Below, in pieces: positions 1 through 5,270 of a DNA stretch of 10,124 nt (its first letter is position 1; each line of letters begins with the position of its first letter). This DNA comes from Nitrospiria bacterium. GTDB lineage: Bacteria > Nitrospirota > Nitrospiria > Nitrospirales > UBA8639. The notes under the pieces are model-generated. The model saw only the letters and a program-made list of their open reading frames with translations, was not told where the DNA came from and searched no databases. Position numbers and translations under genes: made by a program. The stretch is from positions 1 to 10,124 of the forward strand of contig JAUIKP010000078.1 in the NCBI GenBank assembly GCA_030430725.1. Direction: 5' to 3'.

Positions 1-929
1 CCAGGCCGGCCGCCAGCTTGCTGCATAATATCCTTCACCCGACGCTCGATTTCTTTTTCTGGGGCAAACAGAACCAGAGGATCAAGATTGCCTTGAATGC
101 TCACATCATACCCAATGGTGCCCCATGCTTCACCCAACCGAACCCGCCAGTCGACACCCAACACATCGCTCCCCGCCTTTCGCATCAGCGGAAGAAGCCC
201 GGTCGTCCCCGTTCCAAAATAGATGAGGGGAATCCCCTCAACGCGCAGGGCGGAAAAAATATTTTGAACATGAGGAAGGACATACTCTTCGTAATCACCA
301 GGACTTAAACAGCCGACCCAACTATCAAAGAGTTGAATGGCATGGGCACCTGCCCGGCTTTGCACTCGTAAATACTCCACGATCACCACCGACAGTTTGG
401 ACATCAATTGATGCCACACGGTCGGCTGCGAGAACATTAAGTGTTTGGTTCGGGCATAGTCACGCGAGCTTCCACCTTCAATAGCGTAGCTGGCTAATGT
501 AAAGGGCGCTCCGGCAAATCCCAGTAACGGCACTCGATTATCAAGAGCCTCCAGTGTTTGGCGAATGGCTTCTCCGGCATAGGCAAACGCCTCTCCATCG
601 ACCGGACGCAAATCCACAATACCCATCTCGCCTCGTATCGGGTTATCAATGACCGGACCCTTTCCCTCAACAAATTCCAGGTTTAATCCCATGGGTTGGA
701 GAGGCAACAAAATATCTGCAAAAATGATTGCCGCATCCAGATCAAAGCGATTAATCGGTTGAAGGGTGACCTCAGCAGCCAACGCAGGAGTTTTGCATAC
801 CTCTAAAATAGAGTGCTTGCGTCGGATGGCCTGGTACTCTTCCATGTATCGCCCTGCCTGACGCATGAACCAAACAGGTGTTCGATCTACCGGCTGACGC
901 AAGCAGGCTTGTAAAAATCGATCATTCAT
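1..929 (-). CDS. hemE: Uroporphyrinogen decarboxylase, HemE (3' end outside window)
   Basis: HemE decarboxylates the four acetate side chains of uroporphyrinogen III to give coproporphyrinogen III, a cytosolic step of haem synthesis. The first 309 codons are present; the family is usually about 340-355 residues, so roughly 35-45 C-terminal residues lie beyond base 1. Seen: the N-terminal signature PVWFMRQAGRY (residues 18-28) with the substrate-binding arginines R23 and R27; FADIL with the catalytic Asp72; GFAGAPFTLASY (137-148) ending in the conserved Tyr; and FDSW with Ser203. The conserved C-terminal His is in the missing part. I start at the ATG at 929. An in-frame ATG three codons upstream (938) overlaps the likely -10 box and neither start has a Shine-Dalgarno sequence. 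The gene has its own promoter and follows the unknown 144-residue gene by 162 bp, so it need not share a transcript with it. Confidence 0.96.
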   Translation of the reverse strand, partial: MNDRFLQACLRQPVDRTPVWFMRQAGRYMEEYQAIRRKHSILEVCKTPALAAEVTLQPINRFDLDAAIIFADILLPLQPMGLNLEFVEGKGPVIDNPIRGEMGIVDLRPVDGEAFAYAGEAIRQTLEALDNRVPLLGFAGAPFTLASYAIEGGSSRDYARTKHLMFSQPTVWHQLMSKLSVVIVEYLRVQSRAGAHAIQLFDSWVGCLSPGDYEEYVLPHVQNIFSALRVEGIPLIYFGTGTTGLLPLMRKAGSDVLGVDWRVRLGEAWGTIGYDVSIQGNLDPLVLFAPEKEIERRVKDIMQQAGGRP

Positions 930-936
930 GGCGGGC

Positions 937-965
937 ATTCTACGAAGGGAGAATGAGTGAGTCAA
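937..965 (-). promoter_or_regulatory. sigma70-type promoter of hemE, near-leaderless
   Basis: Read leftward, TTGACT (960-965) and TAGAAT (937-942) are separated by exactly 17 nt. Each hexamer matches the consensus at five of six positions. Transcription starting 7-8 nt after the -10 box would begin at about 929-930, on or beside the A of the hemE ATG, so the mRNA would be leaderless or nearly so. That agrees with the lack of any Shine-Dalgarno sequence before hemE. The call rests on motif match only. Confidence 0.6.
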
Positions 966-967
966 TC

Positions 968-992
968 AATAACGATCAAGGGAGTCGTTATT
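968..992. repeat. 25-bp dyad (8-bp perfect arms) upstream of the hemE promoter
   Basis: The arms AATAACGA (968-975) and TCGTTATT (985-992) are perfect reverse complements separated by 9 nt. The dyad ends 2 bp from the hemE -35 box, with its centre about 50 bp upstream of the predicted start. It is AT-rich and lacks a following T run, so a transcription-factor operator is more likely than a terminator. No regulator is identifiable. Confidence 0.5.
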
Positions 993-1091
993 TGTCCTGT
1001 GCACCGAAGATTTTCCTGCGACCATTCATTACCCTAAATATTTCACTTTTGGCCGTGAGGACACAAGGCTACAGTACAACTTCCTTTCAGG

Positions 1092-1526
1092 TCATGACAT
1101 AAGGGGTGCAAGCTCTTGCCGGATCCGCTGAACCCGGCCTTCCACAGCCTCTCGTTCAACCTCCGACATGAGCCATGCCTCATCTGGCTGTAGTTCAATG
1201 CGATAGTGTTGTTGATGAACAGAAAACCATTCAAAGTAGGGATGGGGTTCAAGAAGAGGATGCGGATCAAACGATATGAGACTGACCTTTCCTAGTTGAG
1301 GGACGGAAAAATCATATAACGACTCTCCTGCCTGAGGATCATCTAAAAAACGTGGGTTACGAAAACCAATCACCTTCCCGGCAATCTCTCCAACAAAATC
1401 ACCAGCTAAATACACATCCACGGTCTCAAGCCCGGCAAAGGTAATTTGCCCGATAACGGATCCGACAATCCGGTTGTCTAAAAATCCCTCCTTGACCCAC
1501 CGGGCATTCGCAAATTTTTCAGCCAT
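1092..1526 (-). CDS. Conserved-looking hypothetical protein, 144 residues
   Basis: I do not recognise a family. The protein is soluble-looking, with no signal peptide, membrane segment or cysteine. The N-terminal half (about residues 15-60) reads as alternating beta strands with glycines (VGSVIGQITF, VDVYLAGDFVGEIAG), suggesting a small beta-rich domain. The middle holds several histidines (89, 95, 104, 107) among aromatic residues, and residues 113-141 look like a charged helix. It starts at the ATG at 1526, 11 bp after a perfect TATAAT, with no Shine-Dalgarno sequence. A shorter antisense-frame reading over its 3' half is not credible as a gene. It lies between two other leftward genes, the 67-residue unknown and hemE, and has no obvious functional link to either. 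The coding call is good; the function is unknown. Confidence 0.72.
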   Translation of the reverse strand: MAEKFANARWVKEGFLDNRIVGSVIGQITFAGLETVDVYLAGDFVGEIAGKVIGFRNPRFLDDPQAGESLYDFSVPQLGKVSLISFDPHPLLEPHPYFEWFSVHQQHYRIELQPDEAWLMSEVEREAVEGRVQRIRQELAPLMS

Positions 1527-1536
1527 ATAAAAAATT

Positions 1537-1542
1537 ATTATA
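1537..1542 (-). promoter_or_regulatory. Possible -10 element for the 144-residue gene
   Basis: A perfect TATAAT read leftward sits in an AT-rich run 10 nt before the ATG at 1526. No matching -35 hexamer is found 15-18 nt upstream. It may simply be an AT-rich leader, or a promoter that depends on an activator. Confidence 0.3.
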
Positions 1543-1557
1543 ATAAGGAAGAAGTCA

Positions 1558-1575
1558 GTTCACGGAAGGGTGAAC
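1558..1575. repeat. 18-bp inverted repeat between the 67- and 144-residue genes
   Basis: GTTCAC (1558-1563) and GTGAAC (1570-1575) are perfect reverse complements around a 6-nt GGAAGG loop. The repeat lies just upstream of the TATAAT before the 144-residue gene. It could be a weak hairpin after the 67-residue gene or an operator. The T run on the leftward strand begins about 22 nt later, too far for a classical terminator. Confidence 0.35.
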
Positions 1576-1593
1576 CGATTATCAGCAACGACG

Positions 1594-1797
1594 TTACGGT
1601 TTACATAAGGGACATTTGAGTTGGAGGGAGGCTTCAGTATTTTCCAAATACTCCAGAGCCGTATCCTTATCCGGATATTCGGTCCACCCACCCTCCCAAA
1701 AGTCAGACCGATGAGGGCCTGAAGGCACCTCCGGGCAACGATCCCGATGGATCGTCGCTTCATCAAGTGATCGTTTCAAATGGATCCAATACCCCAT
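1594..1797 (-). CDS. Small hypothetical protein with H-x3-C and C-x2-C, 67 residues
   Basis: I do not recognise the family. The 67-residue protein has no signal peptide or membrane segment. It contains three cysteines: Cys21, preceded by His17 (H-x3-C), and Cys62/Cys65 in the C-terminal CPLC. These could together hold a zinc ion, though that is inference. Tryptophan and glycine cluster at residues 34-38. The start at 1797 is supported by AAGGAG at 1808-1813 with a 10-nt spacer; an overlapping reading in another frame (1560-1766) has no such support. It lies 118 bp downstream of the 59-residue gene and 67 bp upstream of the 144-residue gene, all leftward, and may be transcribed from the promoter at 2143-2172. 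Confidence 0.72.
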   Translation of the reverse strand: MGYWIHLKRSLDEATIHRDRCPEVPSGPHRSDFWEGGWTEYPDKDTALEYLENTEASLQLKCPLCKP

Positions 1798-1807
1798 AGT
1801 CGTGATG

Positions 1808-1813
1808 CTCCTT
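1808..1813 (-). promoter_or_regulatory. Ribosome binding site of the 67-residue gene
   Basis: AAGGAG read leftward, 10 nt before the ATG at 1797. It selects this frame over the overlapping alternative frame. Confidence 0.6.
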
Positions 1814-1915
1814 CACCGGGCGCTGAGCCAAGCCTGCCCCACGGACACGATCAAAGATTGACGTGAATACCACCTGTCAGAAATAGAAAGGAGAGTCATC
1901 CTGCCCTGCAGGATA

Positions 1916-2095
1916 TCAGCTATCAACAAACTGCCATTCATCTTTGTCTAAGAAAACCTTTTGGCCAGCATCAAGCTTGGCTTGTTGGTCCTTATCAAAA
2001 AACTGCATATACCGCTCAATGCGATCTGGATCGTCAATGCGTTCCTCCTTGACCATTCCAGTGGGCAATTTAAATTTCCGAATTAACACCGACAT
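1916..2095 (-). CDS. Small hypothetical protein, 59 residues
   Basis: This short leftward frame begins MSVLIRKFKLPTG and ends WQFVDS before a TGA at 1916-1918. It is highly charged, has no cysteine and no membrane segment. The middle (about residues 17-45) reads as charged helical sequence and the end as a short strand (QKVFLDKDEWQFVD). I recognise no family. The case for a real gene is the strong Shine-Dalgarno GGAGG at 2104-2108 with an 8-nt spacer, an uninterrupted frame with normal-looking codons, and a consensus-like promoter about 50-75 bp upstream. It would be the first gene of the leftward set. Confidence 0.72.
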   Translation of the reverse strand: MSVLIRKFKLPTGMVKEERIDDPDRIERYMQFFDKDQQAKLDAGQKVFLDKDEWQFVDS

Positions 2096-2103
2096 GACTC
2101 AGT

Positions 2104-2108
2104 CCTCC
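2104..2108 (-). promoter_or_regulatory. Ribosome binding site of the 59-residue gene
   Basis: GGAGG read leftward, 8 nt before the ATG at 2095. It is the main support for calling this very short gene. Confidence 0.65.
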
Positions 2109-2142
2109 AAAAAATAGATTGTCAACCAAAGACCAACGAAAA

Positions 2143-2172
2143 ATTATAGTGAAATCATAAACTTTCCGTCAA
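2143..2172 (-). promoter_or_regulatory. sigma70-type promoter of the leftward small-gene set
   Basis: Read leftward, TTGACG (2167-2172) and a perfect TATAAT (2143-2148) are 18 nt apart. Transcription would start near 2136, giving a leader of about 40 nt that contains the GGAGG ribosome site before the ATG at 2095. It lies in the 205-bp gap that separates the leftward genes from fmdB. Confidence 0.58.
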
Positions 2173-2210
2173 TGATTTCTGGATTCATTCAGAAACACCA
2201 CATTTATCCA

Positions 2211-2241
2211 TTGGCCACGCGCATACAATCTTCGATATACT
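2211..2241 (+). promoter_or_regulatory. Weak candidate promoter for the FmdB-like gene
   Basis: TTGGCC (2211-2216) and TATACT (2236-2241) are 19 nt apart. The -10 box matches five of six positions but the spacing is long. It would give a leader of about 50 nt before the ATG at 2301. A TATAAT at 2279-2284 is a poorer candidate because it has no -35 box and lies almost on the ribosome site. Confidence 0.25.
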
Positions 2242-2287
2242 GGAGCACTGACGGAGATATCATTCATGTTCATCCTCGTATAATTTC

Positions 2288-2294
2288 AAAGGAG
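2288..2294 (+). promoter_or_regulatory. Ribosome binding site that fixes the FmdB-like start
   Basis: AAAGGAG with a 6-nt spacer to the ATG at 2301. The longer in-frame start at 2172 has no such site and would add 43 residues foreign to the family. Confidence 0.7.
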
Positions 2295-2300
2295 TCAGGT

Positions 2301-2594
2301 ATGCCACTATATGAATATGTCTGCGAAGGATGCGATCATCGTTATGAGGCCATGCAAGCCCTGAGCGTAAAACCCGAAGAAACGCTTTGCCCAAAATGCA
2401 ACACAACCCAAAGCCGACGAATCATGTCCTCGTTTGCGTCGAAAATTGTGGGAACCCACAAACCAGGATTCGCCGAAGGCAAAGCCTATAATATGTTGAA
2501 TGAACGAATGGATAAGTTTTCCAAACTCCCCCCGATTATGGGTCAACGCGCCGCCCCGACCGAAGCCAATTCCCAACCCTCCGGAGGAGAATAG
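2301..2594 (+). CDS. FmdB-family zinc-ribbon protein, 97 residues
   Basis: The N-terminus MPLYEYVCEGCDHRYE is the hallmark of the FmdB/CxxC_CXXC_SSSS putative regulatory family. Two CxxC pairs, Cys8/Cys11 and Cys30/Cys33, should hold one zinc ion. They are followed by the family's typical SRRIMSSFASKIVG stretch (about 38-51). The C-terminal 45 residues are polar, rich in Pro, Gly and Ala, and probably disordered. Family members are small cytosolic proteins whose role is poorly defined; the name comes from a gene near formamidase. The start follows from the ribosome site and from the family's usual MPxYEY beginning. It stands 185 bp before the next rightward gene and is divergent from the small leftward genes. 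The family call is firm; the function is not known. Confidence 0.9.
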   Translation: MPLYEYVCEGCDHRYEAMQALSVKPEETLCPKCNTTQSRRIMSSFASKIVGTHKPGFAEGKAYNMLNERMDKFSKLPPIMGQRAAPTEANSQPSGGE

Positions 2595-2662
2595 AGTGAA
2601 ACTTGGGCAGAACTTTAAATGGTGACCGCTCAAGATTTCTCATCTACCACACTCCCATCCTC

Positions 2663-2692
2663 TTGACATTTATTTCCATAAACCGGAAAGAT
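2663..2692 (+). promoter_or_regulatory. Weak candidate promoter for the PstS-like gene
   Basis: A perfect TTGACA at 2663-2668 has only a poor -10 (AAAGAT, 2687-2692) 18 nt downstream. The rest of the gap 2595-2779 shows no better element and no terminator for the FmdB-like gene. Confidence 0.25.
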
Positions 2693-2779
2693 GTGGCCGC
2701 TTTTGATTCCTGGTGAAAACTTATTCTGTATTTTCGACCACTTGCGCGACGTTTGTTCTTGATAAGGATCCGAAGAGTT

Positions 2780-3676
2780 ATGACGGCCACTTGGCTCTTT
2801 AACAATGTTGTGGGCAAGGCTTCTTGTGTGATCGGGATAGGCTTTCTCTCGGGACTCGTTTTCCTCCTGCCCACTGTTCATTCAAAAGAATCTACGACCT
2901 CTGAACCTCCCCCTACCCTTTCCTCTACAATTTCAGGAACCATTCTCATAGTTGGAAACGGACCAGAGCGTTATCTTCTGGAAATTCTGGCTGCGGAATT
3001 TGAGTCCCGACATCCCTCTGTTTCCGTTGATATTTTTTGGCATCCTAATGCCAAGCCAATCCGAACGATCGAACTTCACGAAGCCGACATTGGCATCACA
3101 GGGGAAGAGGTCCCTTCTCTCCGATCTACGCCAATTGCCAGAGATGGCGTCGCTGTTTTAACCAATTTTTCAAACCCGGTAAAAGAAATGACCATCCAGC
3201 AAGTGGCGGATGTCTTTTCTGGAAAAATCCGGTATTGGTCTCAGGTCTATGAGGAAGCTCCTCAGACCAAAATTGTGCTAATCAATCGAACCACCAATGA
3301 AAATATTCGACAGGGATTCGAAAAGACATTACACATTCCAGATGGGATTCCTCGTTCCGCTATTAGAGCGGGGACCGAGGATGAGGCTATTAAATTGGTC
3401 AGTGGAAATCTGGAGGCCATCACGTTTGTTTCCATGACTCCGGCTCTCCGGGCGAAAGAAGATGGAATCGCAATCAATCTTCTGTTTATTAATCGGGTGG
3501 AGCCGGAAGTGCAAACGGTCCTGGATAACCGCTATCCACTCCAACGACCCGTGGTGCTCATCACAAATTCCCAACCTTCGCCACAAGTCCTGGCCTTTGA
3601 ACAGTTTGCGCTCTCCCCGGAAGGCCAAAACCTGATGCGAAAAGGTAAATTTTATCCACTTCTTAGTACCCAATAA
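2780..3676 (+). CDS. PstS-like periplasmic binding-protein homologue, 298 residues
   Basis: This is a secreted or membrane-anchored protein of the PBP-like (phosphate ABC transporter substrate-binding) fold. A hydrophobic segment at about 16-33 follows a short N-terminus and ends near VHSKES, where signal cleavage could occur; there is no lipobox. Family signatures are VADVFSGKIRYWSQV (142-156) and the C-terminal set RPVVLITN, FEQFALSPEGQ and FYPLL (256-295). The usual ligand loops look altered: NGP at 60-62 replaces the Gly-Ser loop, GITGEE replaces the Ser-Arg loop, and NRTTNENIRQGF (169-180) lacks the GSGTR core. So it may bind another ligand or none. I use the ATG at 2780, behind AAGGA at 2764-2768; a TTG at 2753 would add nine residues. 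No permease or ATPase genes lie nearby in the window, so it is not a complete transporter locus here. Confidence 0.82.
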   Translation: MTATWLFNNVVGKASCVIGIGFLSGLVFLLPTVHSKESTTSEPPPTLSSTISGTILIVGNGPERYLLEILAAEFESRHPSVSVDIFWHPNAKPIRTIELHEADIGITGEEVPSLRSTPIARDGVAVLTNFSNPVKEMTIQQVADVFSGKIRYWSQVYEEAPQTKIVLINRTTNENIRQGFEKTLHIPDGIPRSAIRAGTEDEAIKLVSGNLEAITFVSMTPALRAKEDGIAINLLFINRVEPEVQTVLDNRYPLQRPVVLITNSQPSPQVLAFEQFALSPEGQNLMRKGKFYPLLSTQ

Positions 3677-3800
3677 TTGGCGGGAAACCCTGATTCGTTT
3701 GCTCATCTTCTGATATCATCTCAGCCTCGTGAAAAAGGCCAACGCATCATCCACCACGATCATTAATTTCAAAATTATTGTGACACCACATTAGAATCGA

Positions 3801-5219
3801 ATGTTAAAAAAAGTTTTAGTTGCCAATCGAGGAGAAATTGCGATGCGGGTCATCCGGGCATGTCGAGAATTCGGCATTGCCACGGCGGCGATTTATTCAG
3901 AAAGTGACGCCACTGCCATTTACGTCAAAAAAGCCAATGAGGCGTACCTAGTCGGTCCAGGCCCTGTACAAGGCTACCTCGATGCTCGACAGATTGTAGG
4001 ATTGGCGAAGCGTATTCGAGCCGATGCCATTCACCCAGGATATGGATTCTTAGCAGAAAACGCCGACTTTGCGCGGCTCTGCGAGGAAGCCGGCATTCTC
4101 TTTATTGGCCCGTCACCCCATTCCCTTGAACTCTTGGGCGATAAGGTCCAGGCTCGAGCCTTGGCCATAAAAATTGGCGTCCCTGTTGTTCCAGGGACAG
4201 ATGGCAGTGTTGGCACGCTAGAAGAGGCCCTGAAATTCTCTCATAATGCGGGATACCCGGTCATGGTCAAAGCCAGCGCCGGGGGTGGAGGGCGAGGCCT
4301 CCGCGTCGTGCGCTCGGACGAGGAATTACAAGATGCCATGGAAGCGGGAGCTCGTGAAGCTCTGGCAGCCTTTGGGAATGGGGAATTATTTCTTGAAAAA
4401 TATGTGGAACGACCCCACCATATTGAGTTTCAATTACTGGCAGATAAAAACGGCTATGTGATTCATCTGGGAGAACGGGATTGTTCTATTCAGCGACGCC
4501 ACCAAAAATTGATAGAGATTGCCCCGTCACTTGTGTTAACCCCTCGCCTACGGGCAGAAATGGGAGAAGCGGCCATCGCCATAGCCCGCGCCGCCCAGTT
4601 CTATAATGCCGGGACCGTGGAGTTTCTATTAGATCCCGATGGACGATACTATTTCATGGAAATGAACCCTCGCATTCAAGTGGAACATACCGTCACGGAA
4701 CAAATAACCACCGTTGATATTGTGCAATCCCAACTTTGGATTGCCGCAGGGCGTCCGCTGGTCTTCGGGCAGCATGAAGTCAATCTCCAGGGATATGCGA
4801 TTCAATGTCGGGTGAATGCCGAAGATCCTCAAAACGGATTTCGCCCCTCTTCGGGAAAACTCACGGCCTATTTGTCCCCTGGCGGTGTTGGAGTTCGCAT
4901 TGACGGAGCGGTGTACAAGGACTATACCGTCCCTCCGTATTATGATGCCCTACTAGCCAAGTTGACGGTTCATGGGCGAACCTGGGACGAAACGGTTCGC
5001 CGAACTCATCGCTCACTCGAAGAATTTGTCCTGCGGGGTGTGAAAACCACGATTCCATTTATGACCAAGCTCATGGAAGAACCGGATTTTCGAGCCGGGC
5101 GTTTTGACACCTCTTATCTTGAACGCCATCCCGAACTTTTTGAATATGAAGAGGCGGAAGAGCCGGAAGATCTGGTTATTGCTCTGTCCGCAGCCATCGC
5201 CGCATTTGAAGGATTATAA
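3801..5219 (+). CDS. pycA: Pyruvate carboxylase subunit A (biotin carboxylase), 472 residues
   Basis: This cytosolic subunit uses ATP and bicarbonate to carboxylate biotin carried by the partner subunit. Seen in order: VANRGEIAMRV (7-17), IHPGYGFLAEN (77-87), the glycine-rich ATP loop KASAGGGGRGL (157-167), HHIEFQ (206-211), the catalytic metal/base region FMEMNPRIQVEHTVTE (285-300), RVNAED (337-342), and an acidic C-terminal tail ending in an alanine-rich helix. The NPRIQVEHTVTE form and the tail resemble two-subunit pyruvate carboxylases more than acetyl-CoA carboxylase AccC. The carboxyltransferase/biotin gene follows 51 bp later, which settles the pairing. The 2-oxoglutarate carboxylase small subunit (CfiB of Hydrogenobacter) is a close paralogue and cannot be excluded. 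The 124-bp gap before it shows no clear promoter, and the start has only a weak ribosome site. Confidence 0.93.
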   Translation: MLKKVLVANRGEIAMRVIRACREFGIATAAIYSESDATAIYVKKANEAYLVGPGPVQGYLDARQIVGLAKRIRADAIHPGYGFLAENADFARLCEEAGILFIGPSPHSLELLGDKVQARALAIKIGVPVVPGTDGSVGTLEEALKFSHNAGYPVMVKASAGGGGRGLRVVRSDEELQDAMEAGAREALAAFGNGELFLEKYVERPHHIEFQLLADKNGYVIHLGERDCSIQRRHQKLIEIAPSLVLTPRLRAEMGEAAIAIARAAQFYNAGTVEFLLDPDGRYYFMEMNPRIQVEHTVTEQITTVDIVQSQLWIAAGRPLVFGQHEVNLQGYAIQCRVNAEDPQNGFRPSSGKLTAYLSPGGVGVRIDGAVYKDYTVPPYYDALLAKLTVHGRTWDETVRRTHRSLEEFVLRGVKTTIPFMTKLMEEPDFRAGRFDTSYLERHPELFEYEEAEEPEDLVIALSAAIAAFEGL

Positions 5220-5258
5220 CAACCGTCATGATGCACGTTGTGATCAGTTGCACATGTG

Positions 5259-5263
5259 AAAGG
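5259..5263 (+). promoter_or_regulatory. Ribosome binding site that fixes the pycB start
   Basis: AAAGG with a 7-nt spacer to the ATG at 5271. It favours this ATG over an in-frame GTG at 5256, which has no upstream site. Confidence 0.5.
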
Positions 5264-5270
5264 TCTCCTT

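Noticed and set aside
18..308. Rightward open frame of 96 codons
   Set aside because: It is antisense to hemE, whose conserved motifs occupy the same bases; its protein is low-complexity and resembles nothing.
1043..1270. Leftward open frame of 75 codons overlapping the 144-residue gene
   Set aside because: It overlaps a longer, more protein-like frame, has no ribosome site, and extends into the gap before hemE without support.
1560..1766. Leftward open frame of 68 codons overlapping the 67-residue gene
   Set aside because: Composition is Arg/Ile-rich and unlike a natural protein, and the alternative frame has a clear ribosome site at 1808-1813.
2279..2284. Perfect TATAAT upstream of the FmdB-like gene
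   Set aside because: No -35 box at 15-19 nt, and a start there would fall on the ribosome binding site.
2579..2588. Perfect 10-bp palindrome CCTCCGGAGG near the end of the FmdB-like gene
   Set aside because: It has no loop and no T run, and lies inside the coding sequence; it is not a terminator.
3677..3800. Promoter or terminator in the gap before pycA
   Set aside because: TAGAAT at 3792-3797 is nearly on the start codon and has no -35 partner; no stable hairpin with a T run was found.
3801..5219. Acetyl-CoA carboxylase AccC reading of the first subunit
   Set aside because: The NPRIQVEHTVTE form, the acidic C-terminal tail and the adjacent carboxyltransferase/biotin gene fit pyruvate carboxylase better.
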